Assembly (NCBI RefSeq): GCF_036010485.1
Contig: NZ_CP108568.1
Span: 3,479,001-3,543,000 of the forward strand
Length of the DNA: 64,000 nt
Reading direction: 5' to 3'
DNA from: Streptomyces sp. NBC_01198
GTDB taxonomy: Bacteria > Actinomycetota > Actinomycetes > Streptomycetales > Streptomycetaceae
Of the stretch, positions 1 through 9,318 are shown piece after piece; positions within the stretch are counted from its first letter, which is position 1, and every line of letters begins with the position of its first letter. Under the pieces are notes generated by a model. That model worked only from the letters and a program-made list of their open reading frames with translations. It made no database searches and was not told where the DNA came from. A program made the position numbers and the translations under genes.

Positions 1-399
1 ACATTCGCGCTCGTTCTCCCGGTCGTTCTCGTGCTGTCGGGAACGCTCGCCGTCACCCGCGTCCCGTGGGCCGTCTCCTCCTCCGACGCGCAGGTGCTCA
101 CCGCCTCCGCCAAGAGCAAGCAGGAAGTGGCCGCGGAACAGGCCGCCAAGGCACCGCAGGAGGTGCTGCGCTCGCGTCTGCTGGCCGAACTCCAGCAGAA
201 GGACCCGGGGGTGGCACTGACCGACCTTCAGGTCTCCATGGCCCAGCAGCCGTCGCTCGCCAGATACTGCGCCTCCATCGCGCGTTCGCTCGGCCGCGCG
301 GCCGTCGCGAAGTACGACGGCGCCACGCAGCGCGCCCAGTCGTGGTCGCGCCCGGTGTGCGACACCGCCTTCGCCACGGGTATCGCGTCGGTCGGCTGA
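1..399 (+). CDS. hypothetical exported or membrane protein, 3' part only
   Basis: The reading frame is open from the first base of the window, so the true start lies upstream. A GTG at 31 is probably internal, because the residues before it form a hydrophobic stretch (TFALVLPVVLVL) that continues into a signal-anchor-like segment. The rest is hydrophilic: an Ala/Lys/Glu-rich stretch that could be helical, then two cysteines near the C-terminus. I recognise no family. It ends 110 nt before the nucleotidyltransferase gene on the same strand. Confidence 0.55.
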   Translation, partial: TFALVLPVVLVLSGTLAVTRVPWAVSSSDAQVLTASAKSKQEVAAEQAAKAPQEVLRSRLLAELQQKDPGVALTDLQVSMAQQPSLARYCASIARSLGRAAVAKYDGATQRAQSWSRPVCDTAFATGIASVG

Positions 400-509
400 C
401 TCCGGCCGGCCGCGGGCAGGCGGGGTACGGTCGACGCCGGGGCCGTACCCCGCCCGCCGTGTCACGCCCGCGCCGTGCCGTGCCCTCGGTGTCGCATAGG
501 GTGCGCTCC

Positions 510-1253
510 ATGACGCACGACACCACCGCCCACGAGGTCATCCCGGTCACGCAGGCCGTCATCCTGGCCGGCGGCCAGGGCTCGCGGCTGCGCCCGTACA
601 CCGACGACCGGCCCAAGCCGATGGTCGAGATCCCGGGTACGGGAACGCCGATCATCGGCCACCAGCTCGCCTGGCTCGCCGCGGAAGGCGTCACCGACGC
701 CGTTGTCTCGTGCGGGCACCTCGCCGAGGTGCTCCAGGAGTGGCTGGACAGCACGCCGTTGCCGATCAAGGTGACCACGGTCGTGGAGAGCGAGCCGCTC
801 GGCCGCGGCGGCGGGCTCAAGTACGCAGCCGCGTCGCTGCCGCGGCCCGAGGAGCCGTGGTATGCCACCAACGGCGACATCTGGACCCGCTTCTCGCTGC
901 GCGGCATGGCCGCCTTCCACGAGGAGCGCGACGCCGTCGCGACGCTCGCCCTCGCCAGGCCGCGGATTCCCTGGGGGGCCGTCGAGACCAACGAGTTCGG
1001 GCAGGTCCTGGACTTCATCGAGTCGCCGCCGTCGCCCTTCCTCATCAACGCCGGCGTCTATGTCTTCGCGCCCGACTTCACGGCGATGCTGCCGGATCTG
1101 GGCGACCACGAACGCACCACCTTCCCGCGGTTGGCGCGGGAGCGCCGGCTGGCCGGCTACCCCATTCCGCAGGGGGCGTACTGGCGGGCCATCGACACGG
1201 CCAAGGATCTTCGCGAGGCGGCGAGGGAGTTGGGGGCGACGCCCACCGTTTAG
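510..1253 (+). CDS. sugar-1-phosphate nucleotidyltransferase family protein
   Basis: A 247-residue protein with the N-terminal nucleotide-binding signature of the NTP_transferase family (AVILAGGQGSRLRPYT, then RPKPMVEI) and a metal-binding-type NGDIW segment in the middle. The family transfers a nucleotidyl group from an NTP to a sugar phosphate and usually feeds cell-envelope glycan or natural-product sugar pathways; the substrate cannot be read from the sequence. The length fits the catalytic domain alone, with no C-terminal left-handed beta-helix. The ATG at 510 is chosen because the conserved domain begins about 14 residues later; the frame is open further upstream but has no family-like sequence there. 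No partner genes are adjacent. Confidence 0.85.
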   Translation: MTHDTTAHEVIPVTQAVILAGGQGSRLRPYTDDRPKPMVEIPGTGTPIIGHQLAWLAAEGVTDAVVSCGHLAEVLQEWLDSTPLPIKVTTVVESEPLGRGGGLKYAAASLPRPEEPWYATNGDIWTRFSLRGMAAFHEERDAVATLALARPRIPWGAVETNEFGQVLDFIESPPSPFLINAGVYVFAPDFTAMLPDLGDHERTTFPRLARERRLAGYPIPQGAYWRAIDTAKDLREAARELGATPTV

Positions 1254-1286
1254 CCCCCGGGGGTACGGCTTCCCCCTGCAGGGGTG

Positions 1287-1507
1287 CCATTGTCGTACGC
1301 CCTCCGCGCCGTTGGGGCTGGGCGCGCCGTTCCCCGCGCCCCCGCCAGGGGGTGCCACTTGCGGTGGCCCTCGCCACTTGCGGTACGTCGTGGCCGCGCG
1401 CACAGTTCCTCGCGCCCCTCAGGGGGCGCCACTTGGCGATGTCGTACGCCTTCCGCACCGCCGTAGCCGGGCGCGCCGTTCCTCACGCCCCCCAGCGTGC
1501 GCCACTT
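1287..1507. repeat. tandem array of about 73-bp intergenic repeats
   Basis: The gap between the nucleotidyltransferase and the DoxX gene has no gene. It holds about three degenerate copies of a 73-74 bp unit. Copies share GTCGTACGCC, a GCGCGCCGTTCC-like core and an end in GCCACTT; that end recurs at 1354-1360, 1428-1434 and 1501-1507, with an extra one at 1373-1379. A related copy lies at about 43520-43575. Similar GC-rich units are common between Streptomyces genes. Function is unknown. Confidence 0.75.
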
Positions 1508-1567
1508 GGCGTTGTCCTGCGCCTTCCACACCGTCGTAGCCGCGCAGGCGGTGTCGCGGAAAAGGGG

Positions 1568-1596
1568 AATCCCCGCGGCCGGGGGCCGCGGGGATT
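1568..1596 (-). terminator. strong hairpin, probable terminator of the DoxX gene
   Basis: A perfect 13-bp stem: AATCCCCGCGGCC at 1568-1580 pairs with GGCCGCGGGGATT at 1584-1596 around a GGG loop. It begins 16 nt past the stop of the minus-strand DoxX gene. There is no U-tract, as is usual for streptomycete terminators. It may also stop transcripts coming from the left. Confidence 0.8.
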
Positions 1597-1611
1597 CGGT
1601 GGGGGGATGGG

Positions 1612-3258
1612 TCAGGTGGTGAGGGGTGGGGGGGAGCCGAGGAGGGGGGCACCGAGGAGGCCGCCGATGGCGCCCTGGGTGGGCTTGGCGGGCGGGGGCG
1701 GGGGTGGCGGGGCCGCATGGGTCGGCGGGGCGGCGGGAGGCGGCGGCGGGGCCGCCGAGTGGCCGCCGGTGCCGCCCGTGCCGCCGGAGGACCCGTGCCT
1801 GCCGGTCGAGGACGTGCCGCCGGGGGTGTGCGTGCGGCCCGGGCTCGTGGTGGGCGCCTGGGTGGACGCCGGAGCGTCCGGCTCCTTCTTCTTCTTGGCC
1901 TTGGCCGACTTCGTCGGCTCCGGCGTCGCCGACGCCGAGCCGCGCCCGTCGCCGGGGACCTCGGGGAGCGGCATGCCGGGCAGGTTGTTGACGGGCGGGG
2001 CGGTCGGCCCGGCCGGACGCGGCTCGGGGGCGGTGGTGGCCCGCACCGCGGCCCCCAGCACCGAGCCGATCAGCAGGGTGCAGCCGACGATGACCGTGCC
2101 GAGCACCACACCGCGCCGCAGCACGTAGCGGCGCAGGTCCCACAGGCCGACCCGGGGGCCGAGCCGGCGCCATGCGTCGGCGGCGAGCTTGCCGTCGATC
2201 GAGTAGACGGGGGCGCCGGCGATGACCAGCGGGCTCCAGGCGGCCAGGTAGATGAAGTCGGGGGCGTCGTAGACCGGGACGGTGCGCCAGCTCACGGTCA
2301 CCAGCAGGGCGATGGACAGCCCGGCGCCGAAGACCGCGGCGACCCGCTGCCACAGGCCGCAGATGGTCAGCACGCCGACCACGACCTGGAGGAAGGCGAT
2401 GCTCAGGCCCGCGCCCACGGGGTGGTCGAGCGCAGCGGTACGCAGGGGTTCGGCCGCCGCCCAGGGGTGGAGCGAGGCCAGCCAGGTGACCATGGAGCCG
2501 CGCTCGCCGCCGTCGAAGTAGACGCGGTCGCACAGCTTGCCCATGCCGGCGTAGATGGACACGAAGCCGAGGAAGATCCGCAGCGGCAGCAGCACGATGC
2601 CGAGGTTCAGCCGGCGGTGCGGATACCAGGCGTGCTTGACGAAGTCGCCGTTGCTCTTGCGCGGCCTGCGCCCGGAGGCGCCGTCGTCGTCGTAGCCGTC
2701 GCCATGGACGTAGGCGTCACCATGGACGTCGCCGTCGCCATGTACGCCGCCGCGGTGGCGGACCATCGGCTCGTCGTCCTCGTCGTACGCGCCGCGGGCC
2801 GGGCGCACGCCGCTGAGCAGGCCGGTCGGGGACTGGCCGCGGCGCGGGCCGACGACGGTCGGGGTGGCGGGCGGCAGCACGGTGGTGTCGTCGATCCGCG
2901 GCAGCACCTGCGTGGCCGCGCCCGCGCCGCCCTCCTCGGTGCCGGCCCGCCGGACCGCCTGCAGCAGTTCGCCGGCCAGCGGGTCGCCCGGCTCGGTGTG
3001 GCCGGACCACACCACCGGTGCGAGCCTGCGGCGCCCGGGGGCTCCCGCGCGCTGCGGCGGGGCGGCCGCGATCCTGCTGGTGTCGCCAAGTCGTAGGGAA
3101 CGGGTCGAGGTCCGTCCCAGCTGCACACGGAAGCTCGCGTGGGTGACGATGACCTGGGCGGGATCGCTCGGCACCCGTGCCATCGTCATGACCGGCTCGT
3201 CGAATGCGGGCGTCCCTCCCCCCGTGGAGGGGCGAGGTGTTCTGGTGTCCACACTCAT
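1612..3258 (-). CDS. DoxX-family membrane protein with long disordered flanks
   Basis: A 548-residue protein. Residues 1-200 are hydrophilic and look disordered, with an HGD-rich patch at about 173-190. Residues 217-410 carry hydrophobic helices typical of DoxX-like proteins (for example around 219-240, 283-305, 307-325 and 383-405). The tail from about 410 is Pro/Ala/Thr-rich and would be flexible. DoxX proteins are integral membrane proteins, some linked to thiol or redox stress; the role here is not evident. The ATG at 3258 begins the conserved-looking acidic/Pro-rich N-terminus. It stands alone, opposite in direction to its left neighbour, and is followed by a strong hairpin. Confidence 0.8.
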   Translation of the reverse strand: MSVDTRTPRPSTGGGTPAFDEPVMTMARVPSDPAQVIVTHASFRVQLGRTSTRSLRLGDTSRIAAAPPQRAGAPGRRRLAPVVWSGHTEPGDPLAGELLQAVRRAGTEEGGAGAATQVLPRIDDTTVLPPATPTVVGPRRGQSPTGLLSGVRPARGAYDEDDEPMVRHRGGVHGDGDVHGDAYVHGDGYDDDGASGRRPRKSNGDFVKHAWYPHRRLNLGIVLLPLRIFLGFVSIYAGMGKLCDRVYFDGGERGSMVTWLASLHPWAAAEPLRTAALDHPVGAGLSIAFLQVVVGVLTICGLWQRVAAVFGAGLSIALLVTVSWRTVPVYDAPDFIYLAAWSPLVIAGAPVYSIDGKLAADAWRRLGPRVGLWDLRRYVLRRGVVLGTVIVGCTLLIGSVLGAAVRATTAPEPRPAGPTAPPVNNLPGMPLPEVPGDGRGSASATPEPTKSAKAKKKKEPDAPASTQAPTTSPGRTHTPGGTSSTGRHGSSGGTGGTGGHSAAPPPPPAAPPTHAAPPPPPPPAKPTQGAIGGLLGAPLLGSPPPLTT

Positions 3259-3412
3259 CTAACCGAGTGACGGACGTTTAGGACACTGCCTGCCCGTGCC
3301 CTCGATGTCCGAGACGCGTCAATCGCACCGAGCCCGTATGATGCGCCCCCGCCGGTCAGGAGTGCTCACCAGCGGCGCGCGGCGCCGCTCCGCGACCGGC
3401 CGCCAGGACCGC

Positions 3413-4369
3413 TCATGCCCGGCGGCGCGCCGCCTCGTAGAGCACCACGCCGGCCGCCACGCCCGCGTTGAGGGATTCGGCGGCGCCGCCCGGCATCGGG
3501 ATGCGGACCAGCAGGTCGCAGGTCTCGCCGACCAGCCGGGACAGGCCCTTGCCCTCGCTGCCCGCGACGATGACGACCGGGCCGGTGAGCGCTTCGAGGT
3601 CGTAGAGGTCGACGTCGCCGTCGGCGGCCAGGCCGATGACGGTGAGGCCGGCCTTCTGGTACGCCTCCAGGGTGCGGGTCAGGTTGGTGGCGCGGGCCAC
3701 CGGGACACGGGCCGCGGTGCCGGCCGAGGTCTTCCAGGCGCCTGCGGTCATGCCGGCGGCGCGCCGCTCGGGCACCACGACGCCGTGGCCGCCGAAGGCC
3801 GCGACGGAGCGGACGACGGCGCCGAGGTTGCGCGGGTCGGTGACGCCGTCCAGGGCCACGATCAGCGCGTCGTCGCCCTGGTCGGAGGCCCCGGCGAGCA
3901 GGTCCTCGGGGTGGGCGTACTCGTAGGGCGGGATCTGCAGCACCAGGCCCTGGTGGTTCAGGCCGGCGGTGATCCGGTCGAGCTCGGGCCTGGGCGCCTC
4001 AAGCAGCGGGACACCGCGGTCGGTGGCCAGCCGCAGCGCCTCGCGCACCCGGTCGTCGTTGTCGATGAACTGCTGGACGTAGACCGCGGTCGCCGGGATG
4101 TCGGCGCGCAGCGCCTCGACCACCGGGTTGCGGCCGACGACCATCTCCGACGTCGACTTGGCGCCGCGTCCCGACGGGCGGCGGGACTGGCCCGACACCC
4201 GGCGGGCCTGCGCGGCGGCGACGCGGTTCTTCTTGTGGCCCTTGCGCGCCTCGGCGGGCGGCGTCGGGCCCTTGCCCTCAAGGCTCTTGCGGCGCTGCCC
4301 GCCACTGCCTACCGTGGCGCCCTTCTTGTTGGACGTACGGCGGTTCCTGCGCTGGCTGTTGCCGGCCAT
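3413..4369 (-). CDS. rlmB: 23S rRNA (guanosine-2'-O)-methyltransferase, TrmH/RlmB family
   Basis: A 318-residue SPOUT methyltransferase. The N-terminal 70 residues are basic, as in actinobacterial members, followed by the substrate-binding domain opening with GRNPVVEAL. The three SPOUT motifs are present: [31 protein letters not shown] and [19 protein letters not shown], which form the knotted SAM site. The family 2'-O-methylates G2251 in the 23S rRNA P-loop; the exact nucleotide is inferred from the family. It lies 117 nt downstream of cysS on the same strand, the usual actinobacterial cysS-rlmB pairing, and is probably cotranscribed. Confidence 0.92.
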   Translation of the reverse strand: MAGNSQRRNRRTSNKKGATVGSGGQRRKSLEGKGPTPPAEARKGHKKNRVAAAQARRVSGQSRRPSGRGAKSTSEMVVGRNPVVEALRADIPATAVYVQQFIDNDDRVREALRLATDRGVPLLEAPRPELDRITAGLNHQGLVLQIPPYEYAHPEDLLAGASDQGDDALIVALDGVTDPRNLGAVVRSVAAFGGHGVVVPERRAAGMTAGAWKTSAGTAARVPVARATNLTRTLEAYQKAGLTVIGLAADGDVDLYDLEALTGPVVIVAGSEGKGLSRLVGETCDLLVRIPMPGGAAESLNAGVAAGVVLYEAARRRA

Positions 4370-4486
4370 GGGGCACTCTCACTTCTTCTCGCGTCTCGAC
4401 GTTGCTACGTCTCCACGTCTGTGCGTCTTTACGTCGGATGTCTGCGTCTGTGCGCCGGATCCGCTCCGGGCGGCGCTGCCGGGCGG

Positions 4487-5878
4487 TCAGCCCCGCAGCG
4501 TCCACCGCGAACCGGTCGGGGTGTCCTCGATCTCCAGGCCGGCCTGGACGAGCTGGTCGCGGATGGCGTCCGCCGTGCCGTAGTCCTTGCGGGACCGCGC
4601 CGACTGCCGCTGCTCGAGCACCAGCTGGACGAGGGAGTCCACGACGCCGTGCAGGTCGTCCCCGCGGTCCGCGCCGGTCCAGTGCGGGTCGAGCGGGTCA
4701 AGGCCGAGCACCCCGAGCATCGCACGGACCTCGGCCAGCCGGGCGACGGCGGTCTCCTTGTCGTCGGCGGTGAGCGCGCTGTTGCCCTGCCGGACGGTGG
4801 TGTGGACGACGGCCAGTGCCTGCGGCACGCCCAAGTCGTCGTCCATTGCCTCGGCGAAGGCCGGCGGCACCTCTGCCGCGGGTTCCACGTGCCCGGCCTT
4901 CTCCACGACCCGCTGCACGAAACCCTCGATCCGCGCGAAGGCGGACTCCGCCTCCCGCAGCGCCTCCTCGCTGTACTCGATCATCGACCGGTAGTGCGGG
5001 GTGCCGAGGTAGTAGCGCAGCACGATCGGGCGCCAGCGCTGCACCATCTCCGAGACCAGCACGGAGTTGCCGAGCGACTTGCTCATCTTCTCGCCGCTCA
5101 TGGTGACCCACGCGTTGTGCACCCAGTAGCGGGCGAACTCGTCGCCGTACGCCTTGGCCTGGGCGATCTCGTTCTCGTGGTGCGGGAAAATCAGGTCCAT
5201 GCCGCCGCCGTGGATGTCGAAGGCGCTGCCCAGATAGCGGTGCGCCATCACCGAGCACTCCAGGTGCCAGCCGGGCCTGCCGCGGCCCCAGGGGGTCTCC
5301 CAGGACGGCTCGCCCGGCTTGACGGCCTTCCACATCGCGAAGTCGCGGTGGTCGCGCTTGCCGGTCTCGCCGTCGCCCTCGGGCTGGCGCAGATTGTCCA
5401 GCTCCTGGTTGGACAGCTCCAGATAGTCCGGGAAGGACCGCACGTCGAAGTAGATGTTGCCGTCGGCGACGTAGGCGTGGCCGCGCTCGATCAGGCCGCG
5501 CATCATCTCGATCATCTCCGGCACATGGCCGGTGGCCCGCGGCTCGTAGGTGGGCGGCATGCAGCCCAGCACGTCGTAGCCGTTGCTGAACGCGCGCTCG
5601 TTCTCGTACCCGATGGCCCACCAGGGGCGTCCCTGGTCGGCGGCCTTGCGCAGGATCTTGTCGTCGATGTCGGTCACGTTGCGGACGAATGTCACGTCGT
5701 AGCCGCGGTGGCGGAACCAGCGCTGCAGGATGTCGAAGTTCAGCCCGGACCTGATGTGGCCGATGTGCGGTGCCGCCTGCACGGTGGCGCCACACAGGTA
5801 GATCGAGACACAGCCCGGCGTGAGCGGGACGAAGTCACGGACCTGGCGTGCGCTGGTGTCGTACAGGCGAATAGTCAC
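4487..5878 (-). CDS. cysS: cysteinyl-tRNA synthetase
   Basis: A 463-residue class I aminoacyl-tRNA synthetase that charges tRNA-Cys. HIGH is at residues 38-41 (APHIGH), KMSKS at 264-268, and the zinc ligands that select cysteine are seen at Cys29, Cys208, His233/His234 and Glu237. Length is normal for the family. The GTG at 5878 is chosen because it directly precedes the conserved TIRLYDTS N-terminus; the longer frame upstream has no conserved residues. It precedes rlmB. Confidence 0.96.
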   Translation of the reverse strand: MTIRLYDTSARQVRDFVPLTPGCVSIYLCGATVQAAPHIGHIRSGLNFDILQRWFRHRGYDVTFVRNVTDIDDKILRKAADQGRPWWAIGYENERAFSNGYDVLGCMPPTYEPRATGHVPEMIEMMRGLIERGHAYVADGNIYFDVRSFPDYLELSNQELDNLRQPEGDGETGKRDHRDFAMWKAVKPGEPSWETPWGRGRPGWHLECSVMAHRYLGSAFDIHGGGMDLIFPHHENEIAQAKAYGDEFARYWVHNAWVTMSGEKMSKSLGNSVLVSEMVQRWRPIVLRYYLGTPHYRSMIEYSEEALREAESAFARIEGFVQRVVEKAGHVEPAAEVPPAFAEAMDDDLGVPQALAVVHTTVRQGNSALTADDKETAVARLAEVRAMLGVLGLDPLDPHWTGADRGDDLHGVVDSLVQLVLEQRQSARSRKDYGTADAIRDQLVQAGLEIEDTPTGSRWTLRG

Positions 5879-6055
5879 GCCATCAAGGGTAGTGGCCGTT
5901 GGAGGGTGCCTTGTGCGGTCTGCCACAGACAGACCGCACATCGGCAATTCAGGCGTCGCCGGTGTCGTCCGCCGGTCGATCCCGGGCCACGATCCGGTCA
6001 GCTCCGGGCGGCGGGCCCTGCCGCCCCGGGCGACGGGCCCCGCGCGAGGATCCGG

Positions 6056-6445
6056 TCAGCCGTGCTCGACGATCCGGTCGGCCGTGACGCGCACCACGAG
6101 CCGGACGTCGCCCGGCTGGTCGCCGGCGTAGGGGCCGCCGGTGTACTTCTGGCTGAGCGCGTCGATCAGGGCGTCGCCGCCCTCGCTGACCATCGAGGCG
6201 GTGCCGCGGATCTCGACGTACGCGTACGGGTTGTCGGCCGGCATCGCCAGCAGGGTTATCCGCGGGTCCTTCACCAGGTTGAGGTGTTTGCGGCGGCCTT
6301 CCTTGGTGGAGAAGACGACGTCGTCACCGTCGAGGGTCACCCACACGACCGACAGCTGCGAGGAGCCGTCGGGCTGGAGGGTGGCGACGGTGGCGAAGTT
6401 CTTGCCGTCGAAGAGCGCGCGAGCGGTCTGCGAGAGTTCGGCCAT
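6056..6445 (-). CDS. PPOX-class F420- or FMN-dependent oxidoreductase
   Basis: A 129-residue protein of the split-barrel flavin/deazaflavin-binding fold (pyridoxamine 5'-phosphate oxidase-like). Typical features are the N-terminal FATVATLQPDGSSQLSVVWV strand pair and the basic KEGRRKHLNLVKDPR segment that contacts cofactor phosphate in relatives. Mycobacterial and Streptomyces homologues of this size are usually F420-dependent reductases; the cofactor and substrate here are inferred. The ATG at 6445 has a GAAAGG ribosome site about 10 nt upstream. Confidence 0.85.
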   Translation of the reverse strand: MAELSQTARALFDGKNFATVATLQPDGSSQLSVVWVTLDGDDVVFSTKEGRRKHLNLVKDPRITLLAMPADNPYAYVEIRGTASMVSEGGDALIDALSQKYTGGPYAGDQPGDVRLVVRVTADRIVEHG

Positions 6446-6590
6446 GGCGCGGTTCTGCCTTTCTGCCAAGGGGTCGTCGACACGGTCGGTGGACCGGCCG
6501 CGGGACGTGGTGGTTGCATGCGCAACCATCACGGTGGTCAAGAACCGGCGCCGACGCAAGGGGCGGCCGGTCCGCCGCCCCCGCCGGGCT

Positions 6591-7091
6591 TCACGGCAGC
6601 GGGGCGACCAGCGCCGTCGCGATGGCCGCGAGGCCCTCGCCGCGGCCGGTGAGGCCGAGGCCGTCCGTCGTGGTACCGGAGACCGAGACCGGGGCGCCCA
6701 CAGCCGCGGACAGCACGGCCTGCGCCTCCGCCCGGCGCTTGCCGATCTTCGGGCGCACCCCGATCACCTGGATCGCGACGTTGCCGATCCCGAAGCCCGC
6801 CGCGCGCACGATCCTGGCCGCCTCTGTGAGGAGAGTCACCCCGGACGCCCCCGCCCACTCGGGGCGGTCGGTGCCGAAGTGCGCGCCCAGATCGCCGAGC
6901 CCGGCGGCCGAGAAGAGCGCGTCGCAGGCCGCGTGTGCGGCCACGTCGGCGTCGGAGTGCCCGGCGAGGCCGAATTCGGCGCCCTCCCAGTGCAGCCCCG
7001 CACACCACAGCTCGCGTCCCGCCTCGAAGGCGTGGACGTCGGTCCCGATGCCGACCAGGGGCAGCGCCCCCGCGGAGAAGTCAGTGGCCAT
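6591..7091 (-). CDS. ispF: 2-C-methyl-D-erythritol 2,4-cyclodiphosphate synthase
   Basis: A 166-residue enzyme of the MEP isoprenoid pathway, converting CDP-ME 2-phosphate to MEcPP. Metal and substrate residues are visible in GTDVHAF (Asp18, His20) and [15 protein letters not shown] (His45 to His53), and the C-terminal [14 protein letters not shown] segment is typical. The start codon overlaps the end of ispD by 11 nt (7081-7091), so the two are translationally coupled; the IspD-IspF order matches organisms that carry them as a fused protein. Confidence 0.95.
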   Translation of the reverse strand: MATDFSAGALPLVGIGTDVHAFEAGRELWCAGLHWEGAEFGLAGHSDADVAAHAACDALFSAAGLGDLGAHFGTDRPEWAGASGVTLLTEAARIVRAAGFGIGNVAIQVIGVRPKIGKRRAEAQAVLSAAVGAPVSVSGTTTDGLGLTGRGEGLAAIATALVAPLP

Positions 7092-7848
7092 TGGCCCTCC
7101 TGCGTGCCAGTACGGCCTCGGCCAGGACCAGGTCCAGCGGCCTGGTGACCTTGAACGCCTCCTCGTGCCCGGGCACGACGAGGACGGGGACGCCCAGCTG
7201 CTCGACCATGCCGGCGTCGTCCGTGACGTCACCGGTGACCATGGCGTGGGCCTTGGCCAGGATGGCCCGGTCGAAGCCCTGCGGGGTCTGCACGGCCCGC
7301 AGCAGGGCGCGCTGCGGGGTGCCGGTGACCTCGCCGGTCGCCGGGTCGACGCTCTTGACGGTGTCGGCCAGCGGCAGCCCCGGCACCACGGCGGCGGCGC
7401 CGCCGCGTACCGCCTCCACGACGGCGTCGACGGTCTCGACCGGCACCAGCGGGCGGGCCGCGTCGTGGACGAGGACGACGTCGACGTCGTCGGGCAGCGC
7501 GGCAAGGCCGAGCCGTACGGAGTCCTGCCGCGCGTCACCGCCGGGCACCACCCGTATGTCGGTGGACTCCGGCAGCCCGTTCGCGTCGAGCAGCGCGCGG
7601 ACCTCGGCGGCGCCGTCCGGCGGGGCGACCACGACGATGACGGTGACGGCCCTGGCGCGGGCCATCGCGCGGACGGCGTGGACCAGGATCGGGACCCCGC
7701 CGAGATTGCGCAGCGCCTTGGGCGCGCCGGGGCCGAGCCGGACACCACGTCCGGCGGCGGGAATGACGGCTGCGGTACGCAGGTTTGTGTCCTCGTATGA
7801 GATGGGTATCGCTTGGAGGTGCCCCCGGGCCGAACGGCCGGGTGGCAC
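7081..7848 (-). CDS. ispD: 2-C-methyl-D-erythritol 4-phosphate cytidylyltransferase
   Basis: A MEP-pathway enzyme that transfers CMP from CTP to MEP. The signature [21 protein letters not shown] begins at about residue 25 and is followed by VHDAARPLV and TPQGFDR. With the GTG at 7848 the protein is 255 residues, but the first 20 are not family-like and overlap an inverted repeat (7818-7849). No ATG or GTG lies between there and the conserved domain, so the start is unsure. It ends by overlapping ispF and follows carD after a 354-nt gap. Confidence 0.92.
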   Translation of the reverse strand: MPPGRSARGHLQAIPISYEDTNLRTAAVIPAAGRGVRLGPGAPKALRNLGGVPILVHAVRAMARARAVTVIVVVAPPDGAAEVRALLDANGLPESTDIRVVPGGDARQDSVRLGLAALPDDVDVVLVHDAARPLVPVETVDAVVEAVRGGAAAVVPGLPLADTVKSVDPATGEVTGTPQRALLRAVQTPQGFDRAILAKAHAMVTGDVTDDAGMVEQLGVPVLVVPGHEEAFKVTRPLDLVLAEAVLARRRANGH

Positions 7849-7849
7849 C
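7818..7849. other. imperfect inverted repeat at the 5' end of ispD
   Basis: GGTGCCCCCGGGCC (7818-7831) pairs with GGCCGGGTGGCACC (7836-7849) across a GAAC loop with one mismatch pair. It sits between carD and ispD and overlaps the only candidate ispD start codon. It could end carD transcripts, attenuate ispD, or occlude its start; the sequence alone does not decide. Confidence 0.5.
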
Positions 7850-8202
7850 CCGGGCGATGCCAGGGGGTGGGATCACCGGGCGAGGCCCGGGGAGCCAGGA
7901 CACGGTATTCCGGAGGACCCCTTCCGTGAAGTCCTCCGGGATGACCGTAGCGCCCGGCGCGCGCGAGGGTGCCGCATATGCCGTCCCGCGTATGCCCGTG
8001 AGGGCGACGCACGGCACGGCATGCCCATGGCCGTCCGCGCGGCCACGGCATGCCGCAGCACCCGGCCGTCATGCTGAGCCGGGTGCCGCGGCAGGGTCCC
8101 CCGGAGTCGCCCGAGGGGTTGCGTCTGCGTAAGTCAGTACGTCACGGCAGCGTGGGTGGCGCTGTAGGGACGCGACACGAGAACGTCCGGAAAGGGACGG
8201 TC
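7850..8202. other. carD-ispD intergenic region, no gene seen
   Basis: About 350 nt without a credible coding region on either strand. Short palindromic stretches rich in GGCATGCC and GCATATGCC occur at about 7970-8060 and might be part of a 3' structure for carD or a promoter for ispD-ispF. Nothing here can be named firmly. Confidence 0.5.
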
Positions 8203-8685
8203 TTACGACGCGAGGACTTCGTCGAGCAGGGCCTCGGCCTTGTCCTCGTTGGTGTTCTCGGCCAGTGCGAGTTCGCTGACCAGGATCTGCCGGGCCTTGG
8301 CGAGCATGCGCTTCTCGCCGGCCGACAGGCCGCGCTCACGCTCACGGCGCCACAGGTCGCGGACGACTTCCGCCACCTTGATGACATCGCCAGAAGCGAG
8401 CTTCTCCAGATTTGCCTTGTATCGGCGGGACCAGTTGGTCGGCTCTTCGGTGTACGGCGCGCGCAGCACCTCGAAGACCCGATCCAGACCCTCCTGACCG
8501 ACCACGTCGCGTACGCCGACGAACTCCGCATTGTCCGCGGGTACGCGCACCGTCAAGTCGCCCTGAGCGACCTTGAGCACCAAGTAGGTCTTGTCCACGC
8601 CTTTGATCTGGCGAATTTCGATAGCCTCGATCAGCGCGGCCCCGTGATGGGGATAGACCACGGTGTCGCCAACCTTGAACGTCAT
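8203..8685 (-). CDS. carD: CarD-family RNA-polymerase-binding transcription factor
   Basis: A 160-residue protein beginning [20 protein letters not shown], the Tudor-like RNA-polymerase-interacting domain typical of CarD (about residues 1-60). A helical DNA-binding domain follows, including the conserved NWSRRYKAN tryptophan segment. Actinobacterial CarD binds the polymerase beta subunit and stabilises open complexes at rRNA and other housekeeping promoters. The ribosome site GGAAGGGG stands about 9 nt before the ATG. It lies upstream of ispD-ispF on the same strand, a common Streptomyces and Mycobacterium arrangement. Confidence 0.95.
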   Translation of the reverse strand: MTFKVGDTVVYPHHGAALIEAIEIRQIKGVDKTYLVLKVAQGDLTVRVPADNAEFVGVRDVVGQEGLDRVFEVLRAPYTEEPTNWSRRYKANLEKLASGDVIKVAEVVRDLWRRERERGLSAGEKRMLAKARQILVSELALAENTNEDKAEALLDEVLAS

Positions 8686-9318
8686 GTGACAGGTACCCCT
8701 TCCGTGGCTATCCAGGGTAACACGGGAACGCCCTCATCTGAATGGCGTTTTCGCAGGTCAGGGCATATCTCGGGGCTTGACAAGCGCCCCTGGAACGTGC
8801 TGGAGGGTGCCACGCTCACGCGGTATCCGCAGGTCGGAGCGGGTATACGGGGAAGCGGAAACACACGCGTCACACCCTCGGAGACCCGGGAACAGCGGTC
8901 GATACGTCCCGTTTTGTCGCTCCCGGACGAGTGGATCTTCGCTACTCCGTTCGGGTTCCCGGTCGTTGAAGATCCAATTTTGCACGTTCATGGAAATCCC
9001 CGAGCGCCCGCCCGTGTCGATCCGCCGGTAATCACACCGTGGTAATGCCGGAATACATTGCGGGCATGTTGCCGGACGTGGCGGCGCGGTGGCGCCCGGC
9101 GCTTCCTGCCTGCTCGGACGGCGGCGTCCTGGCTGCTCAGGCGGCGGCGTCCTGCCTGCTCGGGCGGGTACGGCGGCCGGGGTGCCGGCCGGCGCGCACC
9201 ACCGCTCGGGTGAGGGGGCGTCACGGAGGGACCACCCGATGTGTGGGCGCGCGGGAGGCTCGGTAATCTAAGGCCGCCGGAAGATCGTCAGATACCTCCC
9301 CAAGGAGATGCCGCCGCC
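8686..9318. other. carD upstream region, no gene seen
   Basis: About 630 nt without a convincing coding sequence. The left half is less GC-rich than its surroundings and probably holds the carD promoter, reading leftward. The right half has a short tandem repeat (9104-9167) and the ribosome site AAGGAG at 9301-9306 for the lipoprotein gene. Confidence 0.55.
9104..9167. repeat. 23-bp tandem repeat, about 2.8 copies
   Basis: Units beginning TCCTGCCTGCTCGG start at 9104, 9127 and 9150, with a few substitutions and a shortened third copy. It lies in noncoding DNA ahead of the lipoprotein gene. Confidence 0.7.

Noticed and set aside
3296..6652. A very long open frame (over 1,100 codons) on the plus strand opposite rlmB, cysS and the PPOX gene
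   Set aside because: It is the antisense shadow of well-supported genes; its product is low-complexity Val/Gly/Arg-rich and has no recognisable domain.
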